The notes: generated by a model not told the origin, from the sequence alone. DNA of 53,444 bases from JASHVB01 sp049522565 (GCA_049522565.1 JBEKNT010000003.1:1-53444); one strand, 5' to 3'. Shown: positions 41,834 through 50,686, counted from the stretch's first letter. Numbers and translations: made by a program.

Positions 41834-43002
41834 ACGCATCCGCGCCGCGTACCGTCACCGTTCTGGGCAGCACCGGCAGCGTCGGCACCCAGACGGTGCA
41901 ATTGCTGACCGACTCCCCCGACCGCTTCCGCGTCCGGGCGCTGGTCGGCGGTCGCAATGTCCGGGTGCTGGCGGAACAGGCCATCGCGCTGAAGGCGGAA
42001 CGCGCGGTGGTTGCCGACCCGTCCTGCCACGCCGCGCTGCGGGCCGCCCTGTCCGGCACCGGCGTGCAGGTGGCATCCGGCGCGGAGGCGGTGATCGAGG
42101 CTGCGTCGCTGGACGCCGACTGGACCATGGCGGCGATCACCGGTGCCGCCGGCTTGGCGCCGACCCTGGCGGCGGTCCGCCGCGGCAAATACGTCGCGCT
42201 GGCCAACAAGGAGGCCCTGGTCTGCGCCGGCGAGGTCATGCTGCGCGCGGTGCGCGAGGCCGGCGCCACCCTGCTGCCCTGCGATTCCGAGCACAACGCG
42301 ATCTTCCAGTCGCTGGCCGACGGCAACCGCGACGCGGTGGAGAAGATCATCCTCACCGCATCCGGCGGGCCGTTCCGCACCGCCAGCCTGGAGGAGATGG
42401 CCAAGGCCACCCCCGAGGCGGCGCTGCGCCATCCGGTCTGGTCGATGGGCGCCAAGATCTCGATCGACTCCGCCACCATGATGAACAAGGGCCTGGAGGT
42501 CATCGAGGCCGCGCGGCTGTTCGGCCTGGCGCCGGAGCAGATCGGCGTGCTGGTGCACCCGCAGTCGATCATCCACGGCATGGTGTGCTATCGCGACGGC
42601 TCGGTGCTGGCCCAGCTTGGTTCGCCCGACATGCGCATCCCGATTGCGCACACGCTGGCTTGGCCTGGGCGCATCGCCACCCCATCTCCTCGTCTGGACT
42701 TGGCCGCCGTGGCCAGGTTGGATTTCGCCGAGCCCGATCTGGTGCGTTTTCCGTCGCTTCGTCTTGCGCGTGAGACATTGCTCGCGGGCGGCGGCGCTCC
42801 CGCGATACTGAACGCGGCCAATGAGATTGCCGTTGAAGCCTTCCTGCAACGAAGAATCGGGTTTCTTGATATCGCCGGCACGGTGGCGCAGGTGCTGGAC
42901 ATGCTGGGCACGCCACCGGCCGATACGCTGGAGGAGGTGATCGCCCTGGACCAGGCTGCCCGCCGCGCCGCCGAACGCTTCGCGACCGCCCGTGCTGCCT
43001 GA
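41830..43002 (+). CDS. dxr: 1-deoxy-D-xylulose 5-phosphate reductoisomerase
   Basis: 390 residues. It makes 2-C-methylerythritol 4-phosphate, the committed step of the non-mevalonate isoprenoid route that feeds UppS. The NADPH-binding VLGSTGSVGTQT is at the N-terminus. LLPCDSEHNAIFQ carries metal ligands. ISIDSATMMNKGLEVIEA and HPQSIIHGMVCYRDGS are diagnostic. The real start is the ATG overlapping the cdsA stop, although the frame is open from 41221. Confidence 0.97.
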   Translation: MNASAPRTVTVLGSTGSVGTQTVQLLTDSPDRFRVRALVGGRNVRVLAEQAIALKAERAVVADPSCHAALRAALSGTGVQVASGAEAVIEAASLDADWTMAAITGAAGLAPTLAAVRRGKYVALANKEALVCAGEVMLRAVREAGATLLPCDSEHNAIFQSLADGNRDAVEKIILTASGGPFRTASLEEMAKATPEAALRHPVWSMGAKISIDSATMMNKGLEVIEAARLFGLAPEQIGVLVHPQSIIHGMVCYRDGSVLAQLGSPDMRIPIAHTLAWPGRIATPSPRLDLAAVARLDFAEPDLVRFPSLRLARETLLAGGGAPAILNAANEIAVEAFLQRRIGFLDIAGTVAQVLDMLGTPPADTLEEVIALDQAARRAAERFATARAA

Positions 43003-43053
43003 CACCCGACACCGCCTTGCCTGAACTCCGAACAGAGACAAAGAACAAGCAAC

Positions 43054-44166
43054 GTGCTCCACGCCATCCCTGACGTCTTCCGTAGCGGCGTCGCCTTCGC
43101 GATCGTGCTCGGCATCCTGGTCTTCGTGCACGAGTTCGGCCACTACTTCGCCGCCCGGCTGTGCGGCGTGCATATCGAGGTGTTCTCCATCGGCTTCGGC
43201 AAGGCGATCACCAGTTGGGTGGACCGGCAGGGCACGCGTTGGAAGATCGCTTGGCTGCCGCTGGGCGGCTACGTGAAGATGCACGGCCAGGAGCGGCCGC
43301 AGGACGTGTCGGCGGAGGTGCGCGCCACCTGGATCGCCGGCCGCACCTTCCACGAGAAATCGGTACTCCGCCGCGCCTTCGTCGTCGCCGCCGGGCCGAT
43401 CGCGAATTTTCTGCTCGCCATGCTGCTGTTCGCCGGGCTGTTCGCCAGCATGGGGAAGCCGATCACCATGCCGGTGGTGGGCGGCGTGCTGCCCGGCAGC
43501 GCGGCCGACCACGCCGGGTTGCAGACGAACGACCGGATCGTCAGCATCGACGGCCAGCGGATCGACCGGTTCGAGGACATCCAGCGCATCATCGCGGCAC
43601 ATCCGGACGAGACGCTGGCGCTGACCATCCGGCGTGACGACGCCACGCGCACCGTGGAAGCGCATACCGAAGCCCAGGAGTCAGGCGGCCAGCGGGTCGG
43701 ATTGCTGGGCATCCGCGGCGGCCTGATCGAGTACTATCATATCGGCCTGGGCGCCGCCCTGTGGGGCGGCGTGACGCAGACCTGGGACGTGACCGTGCAG
43801 ACGGTCGAGGGCATCGGGCAGATGATTGCCGGCACGCGCGGCACCGAAGACCTCGGCGGACCGCTGCGCATCGCCCAGCTCTCCGGCCAGGTGGCGGAAC
43901 TCGGCATCGCCAGCCTGGTCTCGTTCATCGCGGTGCTGTCGGTCAATCTGGGGCTGATCAACCTGTTCCCGATACCGGTGCTGGATGGCGGCCACCTGCT
44001 GTTCTATGCGGCTGAAGCGATCCGCGGCCGGCCGCTGCCGCCGCGTGCGCAGGAATACGGCTTCCGCGCCGGGCTTGCCGTGCTGGCCAGCCTGTTCATC
44101 TTCGCGACCTGGAACGATCTCAGCAATATCGGCCTGTTCCACTGGGTCGCGCACCTGATCGGCTGA
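43054..44166 (+). CDS. rseP: RIP site-2 metalloprotease RseP
   Basis: 370 residues from a GTG start. It cuts membrane-embedded anti-sigma factors or leftover signal peptides. The zinc site HEFGH is at residues 26-30 within a membrane helix, and the second motif LDGGH lies in PIPVLDGGHLLFYAAEAIRG. A PDZ domain lies between (GSAADHAGLQTNDRIVSIDG). Four hydrophobic segments fit the family. It is 51 bases after dxr and ends the conserved row; bamA, common as next gene, is absent. Confidence 0.95.
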   Translation: MLHAIPDVFRSGVAFAIVLGILVFVHEFGHYFAARLCGVHIEVFSIGFGKAITSWVDRQGTRWKIAWLPLGGYVKMHGQERPQDVSAEVRATWIAGRTFHEKSVLRRAFVVAAGPIANFLLAMLLFAGLFASMGKPITMPVVGGVLPGSAADHAGLQTNDRIVSIDGQRIDRFEDIQRIIAAHPDETLALTIRRDDATRTVEAHTEAQESGGQRVGLLGIRGGLIEYYHIGLGAALWGGVTQTWDVTVQTVEGIGQMIAGTRGTEDLGGPLRIAQLSGQVAELGIASLVSFIAVLSVNLGLINLFPIPVLDGGHLLFYAAEAIRGRPLPPRAQEYGFRAGLAVLASLFIFATWNDLSNIGLFHWVAHLIG

Positions 44167-44357
44167 GGGCTCTGGCGTGAACTGAGGCCGCGATAGGCGG
44201 CGGAATGCGCTTCCGCTGCCGCAGCGCTGGCGGATTGCCGGCTTGCCGGCTTAGTCGAAAAGGTCCGCGTGTGTTCCGGCGCGAACAAATCGAGCAGATC
44301 GGACCGCCCGGGCGCTCGTTCACTCTAACTTAGCCCCTTGTGGCGCAGGCTGCCGCC

Positions 44358-44732
44358 ATGATCGCACGGCAGCAGCGGGGGCGGCGGGCGCACGCGCGCG
44401 GGGTGGCGGCGGAAGCTGCCGCCAGCGCTGCGTTGCAAGGTGACGGGTGGGTGGTGCTCGCGCAGCGGCTCCGCACCGAAGCCGGCGAGGTGGACATGCT
44501 GGCCGAGCGCTGTGGCATGTTGGCGATCGTCGAAGTGAAGGCGCGTCCCACCCTGGCCGACGCCTCCGCCGCGGTCTCGCCCCGCCAGCGCGCGCGGTTG
44601 CTGGCCGCCGCCGAGATCATCCTGGCCGAGCACCCGGACTGGGGCGCCGCCGGCGTGCGGTTCGACGTGCTGGTGGTGGACGCCGCCGGCCGGGTGCGGC
44701 GGATCGCCGACGCGTTTCGTCTGGGGGATTAG
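44358..44732 (+). CDS. YraN (UPF0102) family endonuclease-like protein
   Basis: 124 residues. The frame contains the family marks RGVAAEAAASAAL, GEVDMLAER and LAIVEVKARPTLADASAAV, the D...EVK arrangement of the restriction-endonuclease fold, then the RAR-x2-AAA helix and RFDVLVVD. Members are small proteins of uncertain role linked to DNA processing. An alternative GTG start lies six codons upstream at 44340. The gap to rseP (about 190 bases) shows no other gene. Confidence 0.85.
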   Translation: MIARQQRGRRAHARGVAAEAAASAALQGDGWVVLAQRLRTEAGEVDMLAERCGMLAIVEVKARPTLADASAAVSPRQRARLLAAAEIILAEHPDWGAAGVRFDVLVVDAAGRVRRIADAFRLGD

Positions 44733-45028
44733 CCAAAAAACCTTTCCAGTTGGGCAGAAGAGGTCGAGACGCGTGAGCGTCGACGGTGACGGTGATCGGG
44801 TCGCCCCGCTGCTGTTTGCCTGCCTGCCGGCCGATCCCTCTCACCCGCCGCTTCGCGGCGCGTCGATCCACTTTCCCACGTTGGTCGAGTGCGCGGCCCA
44901 CCGGCCTTGGTCGACGTCGCGGCCCACCGGCCTTGGTCGACTTCGTGCCACCGGCCTTGGCCCGCTTCGTGGCCCGGCCCGCGCGCGGCGCGGCAGAGGT
45001 TGAACCCGCGCGGCCGCCGCCTATGTCC
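44733..45028. other. Intergenic, partly repeated
   Basis: No gene seen. At about 44891-44973 the phrase CCACCGGCCTTGG recurs three times (from 44898, 44924 and 44948), a short GC-rich tandem repeat. GGTGATCGGGTCGCCCCG near 44789 also occurs near 14891, so this is a dispersed repeat. Confidence 0.5.
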
Positions 45029-45058
45029 TTGCTACCGAATGTAGCCTAGGATACATTC
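45029..45058 (+). promoter_or_regulatory. mntH promoter overlapping a candidate MntR box
   Basis: A -35-like TTGCTA at 45029-45034 and a -10-like TACATT at 45052-45057 are separated by exactly 17 bases. Between and over them lies a 22-base near-palindrome, 45037-45058: GAATGTA, eight bases centred on CCTAGG, then TACATTC, with 20 of 22 positions symmetric. The length and the ATGTA/TACAT-like half sites resemble known MntR boxes (E. coli type AAACATAG...CTATGTTT, from memory). Manganese-loaded MntR bound here would block RNA polymerase. Confidence 0.75.
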
Positions 45059-45098
45059 TGTTGCGTATGGTCCACAGTATAGTCGAGGTAACGAAAGC

Positions 45099-46403
45099 AT
45101 GAGCCAGGCTCTTGCCCGGCCCCTGACCCTCTCCGACCGCAACGTATCCGCCGCGCGCGAGACGTTGGCCGGCCGTCGCCGTGGCCTGCGCGCGCTGCTG
45201 CCCTTCGCCGGGCCCGCCGTCATCGCATCGATCGCCTACGTGGACCCCGGCAACTTCGCCACCAACATCCAGAGCGGCGCCCAGTTCGGCTATATGCTGC
45301 TGTGGGTCGTGGTCGCCGCGAATCTCGTCGCCATGCTGTTCCAGGCGCTCTCCGCCCGGCTAGGCATCGTCACCGGCCACAGCCTCGCCGGGCTCAGCCG
45401 GATCTATTTCCCCCGCCCGCTCTCGCTCGCGATGTGGGTTGCCAGCGAAGTCGCCGCGATGGCGACCGACCTGGCCGAATCGCTCGGCGCCGCCATCGGC
45501 CTGTCGCTGCTGTGCCACATCCCCCTGCTGGTCGGGCTGCTGATCACCTTCGCCGCCACCTACGCCATCCTGCTGCTGCAACGCCGCGGCTTCCGCCCGA
45601 TCGAGCTGGTGATCAGCGGCTTCGTCGGCCTTATCAGCGTCTGCTACCTGGTCGAGCTGGCGATCGCGCCGCCCGACTGGGCCGCTTTCGGCTTCCACGC
45701 GGTGGTGCCGCAACTCGACGGGCCGGACAGCGTCATGCTCTCGGTCGGCATCATCGGCGCCACCGTCATGCCGCACGCGATCTACCTGCACTCCAGCCTG
45801 ACCCAGGGCCGCACCCCGGCGTTCAGCGATGCGGAACGCCGCCGCATCCTGAGCTTCTCCAATCGCGAGGTGCTGATCGCGCTGGGCCTCGCCGGGCTGG
45901 TCAACATGGCGATGCTGGCGATGGCGGCCTCCGCCTTCCACGCCGGCCATCCCGAAGTGGCGGAAATCGAGACCGCCTATCACACCCTCACCCCCCTGCT
46001 CGGCGTCGGCGCGGCGGCGGTGTTCCTGGTCTCATTGCTCGCCTCCGGCCTGTCCAGCTCGGTGGTGGGGACGATGGCCGGCCAGGTGATCATGCAGGAC
46101 TTCGTCGGCTTCCGCATTCCGCTGTGGCTGCGCCGCCTGGTCACCATGCTGCCGGCGGTGGTCGTGGTGGCGCTGGGCGTCAACGCGACCCAGGCGCTGG
46201 TCGGCAGCCAGGTGGTGCTGAGCCTGGTGCTGCCGGTGCCGATGATCGCCTTGCTCGTGCTGGCGGGGCGGCGCGACATCATGGGCACGTTCGTGGTGCG
46301 CGGCTGGACCCGGCTGGGCGCGGTGGCCGCCGCCGCGCTGGTTCTGGCGCTGAACCTGATTCTGCTATTGCAGACCGTCGGCATGCCGATCACGTTTGGG
46401 TAA
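45099..46403 (+). CDS. mntH: Nramp-family manganese/divalent metal transporter MntH
   Basis: 434 residues, about 11 hydrophobic helices. It imports Mn2+ (and perhaps Fe2+) with protons across the inner membrane. The metal-site motif DPGN is at residues 49-52 in YVDPGNFATN, and the second motif MPHAIYLHS is near 224. GAGGTAA lies before the ATG. It is cotranscribed with mntR, which starts 13 bases after its stop, so the repressor controls its own supply. Confidence 0.96.
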   Translation: MSQALARPLTLSDRNVSAARETLAGRRRGLRALLPFAGPAVIASIAYVDPGNFATNIQSGAQFGYMLLWVVVAANLVAMLFQALSARLGIVTGHSLAGLSRIYFPRPLSLAMWVASEVAAMATDLAESLGAAIGLSLLCHIPLLVGLLITFAATYAILLLQRRGFRPIELVISGFVGLISVCYLVELAIAPPDWAAFGFHAVVPQLDGPDSVMLSVGIIGATVMPHAIYLHSSLTQGRTPAFSDAERRRILSFSNREVLIALGLAGLVNMAMLAMAASAFHAGHPEVAEIETAYHTLTPLLGVGAAAVFLVSLLASGLSSSVVGTMAGQVIMQDFVGFRIPLWLRRLVTMLPAVVVVALGVNATQALVGSQVVLSLVLPVPMIALLVLAGRRDIMGTFVVRGWTRLGAVAAAALVLALNLILLLQTVGMPITFG

Positions 46404-46416
46404 GGCAATCCGTGCC

Positions 46417-46881
46417 ATGATGGCGGCTATGGCGATTCCCGGGAAACCCACGCAGCACGCCGAACTGCCGGCCGAGCCCACCCAGGCGCAGCGCTTCGGC
46501 AAGGCGCGCACGGCCCAGTCCGGCGCGCTGCTGGAGGACTATGTCGAGCTGATCTCCGACCTGCTGGAAAGCAACGGCGAGGCGCGCCCGACCGACATCG
46601 CGCGTCGCCTCGGCGTCTCGCATGCCACCGCCATCAAGACCATCGGCCGGCTGAAACGCGAGGGCCTGGCCAGCGCCAAGCCGTATCGCGGCGTGTTCCT
46701 CACCGAGGGTGGCGAGCGCCTGGCCGGACGGGTGCGTGCCCGCCACCGGCTGGTGGTGGACGTGCTGCGGGCGATCGGCGTGCCGGCCGAGGCGGCAGAG
46801 CAGGATGCCGAGGGGATCGAGCATCATGTCTCGGACGTGACGCTGGCGGCGTTCGGCAGGTTCCTGCGGCGCCAAGGCTAA
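46417..46881 (+). CDS. mntR: Manganese-responsive repressor MntR (DtxR family)
   Basis: 154 residues, E. coli type with an N-terminal tail of about 30 residues. The metal-site start is LLEDYVELISDLLE. The winged helix has PTDIARRLGVSHATAIKTIGRL as recognition unit, then PYRGVFLTEGGERLA. The metal ligands are completed by QDAEGIEHHVSD. It would bind the palindrome at 45037-45058. A TTG at 46396, inside the end of mntH, and ATGs at 46420 and 46429 are other possible starts. Confidence 0.93.
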   Translation: MMAAMAIPGKPTQHAELPAEPTQAQRFGKARTAQSGALLEDYVELISDLLESNGEARPTDIARRLGVSHATAIKTIGRLKREGLASAKPYRGVFLTEGGERLAGRVRARHRLVVDVLRAIGVPAEAAEQDAEGIEHHVSDVTLAAFGRFLRRQG

Positions 46882-46884
46882 CCG

Positions 46885-46901
46885 CTCCCGCGAAGCGGGA
46901 G
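46885..46901. terminator. CTCCCGC/GCGGGAG hairpin between convergent genes
   Basis: Perfect 7-bp stem with a GAA loop, four bases after the mntR stop and before the 3' end of the minus-strand transporter gene. It could end transcripts from both sides. No T-run is present. Confidence 0.5.
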
Positions 46902-46926
46902 AGGTCTACGAGGATCTGGGGGACGC

Positions 46927-48429
46927 TCAGCCGAGCAACGGCACGCCAATCAGCAGCAACGCCGCCAGGAAGATCAGGCCGAAGATCGCGCCGAGCCGCC
47001 AGAACACGGCCGGCGGGATATAGCCGCTGTTGTAGTACGGCAGCGCCGCGCCGGTGGCGTAGGGCGTGAGTACGCCCATAATCCCGGTGGTCAATGCCAG
47101 GCCCAGGGCCACCGTCGCGATCGGCGCGCCTTTGATGCCCATCGCAGCCGCCAGCATCATCGGCATCATCGCCGTCGTGTGTGCCGTCAGGCTGGCAAAC
47201 ATGTAGTGCGTCACAAAGTAGATCGTGATCAGCACGGCGACGATCAGGCCGGGCGGGAAGGCGCCCACGTTGACCGCTACAGTGTCGGCGAACCATTTCA
47301 CGAACCCGGCGCGGGATAGCCCGTCGGCCAGTGTCACCAGCGTCGCCAGCAGCACGATCGTAGTCCAGGCGGCATCGTTTCGCGCCACGTCGTCCCAGGT
47401 GACGACGCGAAACACCAGCATCAGCGAGATCGCGACGAACGCAGCCAGGGCCGGGTCCATGAGGTCGCCGGCGAAGATCCACAGCAGGATGGCACCCACC
47501 ACCAGCACGGCCAGGATCGACTCACGCCGCGTGATCGGGCCGAGCACCCGCAACTCGTTGCCCGCCCAGACCGACGCCTCGGGGCTCTTCTTCACTTCCG
47601 GCGGATACAGCACATAGGTCAGCAACGGCAGCGCCAGCAGCAACGGCAAGGCGAATGGCAGCGAGGCGCGCATCCAGTCGGCATAGCTGATCGTGACGTG
47701 CGCGATGCGGCTGATGAACTCGCGGGCAAGAAAATTCGGCGCGCAGGCGGTCATGAACAGCGTGCTGGTGACGGTGTTGGCGGCGAACGTGGTCCACATG
47801 ATGTAGCCGCCGATCCGGCGCGACGATGGATCGCGCGGATGCGAATCGTACAGCGGCGGCAGGTTGTTCACCACCGGGAAGATGATGCCCGCGCCGCGTG
47901 CGGTGTTGGACGGCGTGAACGGCGCCATGACGGCTTCGGCGAACGTCGTGGCATAGCCGAGCGACAGCGTGTTCCGGCCGAGGGCGCGCACCAGCAACAG
48001 GGCGATGCGCCGCCCCAACCCGGTCTTGTGGTAGCCGAGCGCGAACATGAACGCGCCGCCCACCAGCCAGACCGTGGTCGAGGCGAAGCCCGACAGCGCC
48101 CAGTTGATCGTCTGGTTGACCACGTTGAAACCGGGTTTCGCCACGTCGGCCGGCCCATACAGCGTCCAGCGCGACAGCACCGCAACCAGCGTCAGACCGA
48201 TCAGGCCGACCGCCGGGTTGGGCAGCGGCTCGGTGACCAGCGCCGCGATCACGCCGGTGAAGATCGCGAAATACCACCAGGCATGCTGTGCCAGCCCGGC
48301 TGGTGGCGGTGACGCGGCGAGCGCCAGCGTCAGCGCCAGGGGCACCGCGACGCGCCACCATCCGAACCGACGGGTCGGCGCCGTTTTCGGCGGTGTTGGG
48401 GCGGCCACCGTTGCGGAAACGTCAAGCAT
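46927..48429 (-). CDS. DASS-family anion (di/tricarboxylate or sulfate) transporter
   Basis: 500 residues with about a dozen hydrophobic helices. The DASS/CitT pattern is visible: STTVWLVGGAFMFALGYHKT, FAEAVMAPFTPSNTARGAGI with the substrate-binding SNT motif, and a second half-repeat FASLTAHTTAMMPMMLAA with the T-x-HTT-like motif. It imports or exchanges dicarboxylates, citrate or tartrate. AGGAG lies about 9 bases before the ATG. No regulator of its own is intact nearby; the broken LysR gene to its right may once have served. Confidence 0.9.
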   Translation of the reverse strand: MLDVSATVAAPTPPKTAPTRRFGWWRVAVPLALTLALAASPPPAGLAQHAWWYFAIFTGVIAALVTEPLPNPAVGLIGLTLVAVLSRWTLYGPADVAKPGFNVVNQTINWALSGFASTTVWLVGGAFMFALGYHKTGLGRRIALLLVRALGRNTLSLGYATTFAEAVMAPFTPSNTARGAGIIFPVVNNLPPLYDSHPRDPSSRRIGGYIMWTTFAANTVTSTLFMTACAPNFLAREFISRIAHVTISYADWMRASLPFALPLLLALPLLTYVLYPPEVKKSPEASVWAGNELRVLGPITRRESILAVLVVGAILLWIFAGDLMDPALAAFVAISLMLVFRVVTWDDVARNDAAWTTIVLLATLVTLADGLSRAGFVKWFADTVAVNVGAFPPGLIVAVLITIYFVTHYMFASLTAHTTAMMPMMLAAAMGIKGAPIATVALGLALTTGIMGVLTPYATGAALPYYNSGYIPPAVFWRLGAIFGLIFLAALLLIGVPLLG

Positions 48430-48537
48430 GCGCGTGCGCTCCTACGAACCGACGCAACCTGATCGTGCATGGCGATCCGCGCATTGACCTGGGTCAAACC
48501 ACACTTGCCCGGAGGGTGCCGCCTGTCGCTTGGCGCC

Positions 48538-48725
48538 TCAACGATCGCCGCGCGTCGCCACCACCAGGACCGCCCCGCTGATCTGCAACGCGATGCACAC
48601 CAGCACCACCGCCGCGTAGCGTGCCGGCCCAGCCCGCCGCCATCGGCACGATGCACGCGAACATCTGCCACGGCGCCGTCACGTGGCTCAGCAGCATGGC
48701 GCCGGCACCGAGGATCAGCGCGCCG
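48538..48725 (-). pseudogene. 3' remnant of an MFS transporter gene
   Basis: On the minus strand the stretch GGALILGAGAMLLSHVTAPW followed by FACIVPMAAGWAG reads like two transmembrane helices of an MFS transporter. After a frame change and apparent deletion, VLVCIALQISGAVLVVATRGDR then stop (TGA 48538-48540) reads like its last helix. The gene start is missing: at about 48720 the sequence changes into the LysR remnant on the other strand. Confidence 0.55.
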
Positions 48726-49319
48726 CCGGCTTTTGCGATCTTCTGGCTGGTGCCGCGGCTCGGGCGGTTTCGTGCCGCGCATCCGGAGATCGCGTTGCGG
48801 GTCAGCACCAGCCGTGGCCTGAGCAATTTCGCGGCAGACGGGGTGGACGTGGCGATCCGGCACGGGCTCGGCCGCCACAAGGGGCTGCTGTGCGACCGGA
48901 TCGCCGCGATCGCCACCATTCCGGTATGCAGTCCGGGGTTCCTGGCCGGCTTGCCGGCATCGCCGCGCGCCGCGGCGGACCTGGCGCGGCTGCCTCTGCT
49001 GCACGACGCGGACCGGCAGGAGTGGCCGCTGTGGTTCCAGGCGCATGGCGTGGCGGATGCCGGCCCCGCCATCCTCCGCGGCATCGGTTTCGACGACCAG
49101 ACGCTGTTGCTCCGCGCGGCTGCCTCGGGGCAGGGTGTCGCGCTGGTCACCGGCACCCTGGCGCGCGCCGAGTTGGACGCCGGCAGCCTGGTGCAGGTGC
49201 TCGACGGTGGCTGGCCACAGGAATCCACCTATTGGCTGGTGACGCCGCGCGCCACCGCGGACCGGCCGCCGGTCGCTGCCTTCCGCGCGTGGATCCTGGG
49301 CGAGGCGGGCGCCGGCTGA
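48720..49319 (+). pseudogene. LysR-type regulator lacking its DNA-binding domain
   Basis: About 200 residues, beginning at APPAFAIFWLVPRLGRFR, the start of the substrate-binding domain of GcvA-like LysR regulators. It continues through VDVAIRHGLG and PVCSPGFLAG to QGVALVTGTLARAELDAG-type sequence and the normal end. The usual N-terminal helix-turn-helix (about 90 residues) is absent; upstream is antisense MFS sequence. A protein could be started from 48621 or 48696, but it could not bind DNA in the normal way. It is therefore called a truncated gene. Confidence 0.7.
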
Positions 49320-49336
49320 CGGCGTATAGTAGTTCC

Positions 49337-49437
49337 CCCCCCCCGTTGTGGGAGGGGGGGGGGGGTGGGGCCGATCGGTGGCTCACACCGACCCCCCCCT
49401 CCCCCCACCCCCCTCCCGCAAGGGGAGGGGGAGGAAT
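49337..49437. repeat. C/G-run hairpin element, relative of the 41-kb array
   Basis: A run of C and G blocks (CCCCCCCCGTTGTGGGAGGGGG and ACCCCCCTCCC-GCAA-GGGGAGGGGG) with a 30-base centre containing CGGTG...CACCG. Its right half is nearly the same as 41067-41099, including the trailing GAAT-TC. It is probably a dispersed palindromic repeat. It lies between the LysR remnant and the hydrolase gene. Confidence 0.75.
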
Positions 49438-49454
49438 CTCTGCCGAGGACCACA

Positions 49455-50339
49455 ATGTTCGCAACCCTGCGCGACACGCGGATCTACTTCGATATCGAGG
49501 GCGCCGGACTGGTGCCGGACGGCCCGCGCATGCGCGAGCGGCCGGTGGCGCTGGTCGTGCATGGCGGTCCCGGCGGCGACCATTCCGGGTTCAAGCCGGC
49601 CATGTCGCCGCTCGCCGAGCAAATGCAGCTGGTCTATTTCGACCATCGCGGCCAGGGCCGCTCCGGCCTCGCCGATCCGGGCGCCGATCCGACGCGCTTC
49701 ACGCTGGACGAGAACGTGGCGGACATGGAGGCGCTGCGTGGCTATCTCGGTCTCGGGCCGGTGGTGTCGATCGGTACCTCGTATGGCGGCATGGTGGCGA
49801 TGGCGCACGCGGCGCGCCGTCCCGACGCGGTGTCGCACCTCATCCTGATCGTCACTGCCGCGCATGGCGGCTTCATTCCGCGCGCCGAGGCGATCGTGCG
49901 GGAACGCGGTACCCCAGAGCAGCAGAGCGTTTGCGAGACTCTCTGGGCCGGCGCGTTCCGCTCCGTCGAAGAACTGCGGCACTACTACGAGGTGATGGGG
50001 CCGCTCTATGCGCGGCACCACGATCCGGTCGCGGCGGAGGCCGGACGCGCCCGGACGATCCACACGCCGGAGCCGATCAACCGGGCGTTCGGTCCCGACG
50101 GCTTCCTGCGGCGCTTCGACCTGCGGCCGGAGCTGTCGCGCATCGCGGCTCCCACCCTGATCCTGGCGGGGCGGCACGACTGGATCTGTCCGGTGGAATT
50201 CTCCGAGGAGCTGCACCGGCTCATTCCCGGCTCGGAATTGCAGGTCTTCGAGGACAGCAGTCACTCGGTTCGGGTCGATGCGCCGGCGGCGATGCTGCGG
50301 GCGATTCGAGACTTCATCGGCGGCCGGGTCGCGCCATAG
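49455..50339 (+). CDS. Alpha/beta hydrolase, proline iminopeptidase-like
   Basis: 294 residues. The oxyanion motif HGGPGGDH, then FDHRGQGRSG, the nucleophile elbow GTSYGG (Ser), the acid region AGRHDWICP (Asp) and DSSHSVRVD (His) give a complete triad. The HGGPGG start is typical of proline iminopeptidases, which remove N-terminal proline, but related hydrolases share it. GAGGACC lies just before the ATG. No signal peptide, so cytoplasmic. Confidence 0.88.
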   Translation: MFATLRDTRIYFDIEGAGLVPDGPRMRERPVALVVHGGPGGDHSGFKPAMSPLAEQMQLVYFDHRGQGRSGLADPGADPTRFTLDENVADMEALRGYLGLGPVVSIGTSYGGMVAMAHAARRPDAVSHLILIVTAAHGGFIPRAEAIVRERGTPEQQSVCETLWAGAFRSVEELRHYYEVMGPLYARHHDPVAAEAGRARTIHTPEPINRAFGPDGFLRRFDLRPELSRIAAPTLILAGRHDWICPVEFSEELHRLIPGSELQVFEDSSHSVRVDAPAAMLRAIRDFIGGRVAP

Positions 50340-50686
50340 GCAAGCTCGCGCGTTCGCACTTGGCCAGGTTGCCGGCCAGGGCGAAGCCATGTGCCATCCG
50401 AGTGATCGCATCGGCGCCGCCGGGTAGCCCCGGGGTTTGGCGGCCGGAGCGTTGCCGGTCACGGTGGAAATGCGCCATGGGCTCGCCGGGGAACAACTGC
50501 GCCAGTTGACGCGCGGACCGTGCCCAATTCGTCATGGTCAGCGAACGCCCGCCATCCACGACTCATATGAGGTGTCCGCCGGCAAGTGGAATTTTGCCGA
50601 TCCTGCCAAATTCCTTGTCCATCCCGCCCATACCTTATCCATGGGTGATCGCTGCACGAGTGTGCGTTAAAGGCACGTCGGCCGCT
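50340..50686. other. Intergenic, no supported gene
   Basis: A short minus-strand frame at 50314-50559 (81 codons, containing QLAQLFPGEPMAHFHRDRQR) is open but overlaps the hydrolase end and has no ribosome site, so I do not call it. The region is followed by an inverted repeat and a transposase relic, so it is probably worn mobile DNA. Confidence 0.4.

Noticed and set aside
50314..50559. 81-codon minus-strand frame after the hydrolase gene
   Set aside because: Overlaps the hydrolase 3' end, lacks a ribosome site and resembles nothing I recognise; left as part of the gap.
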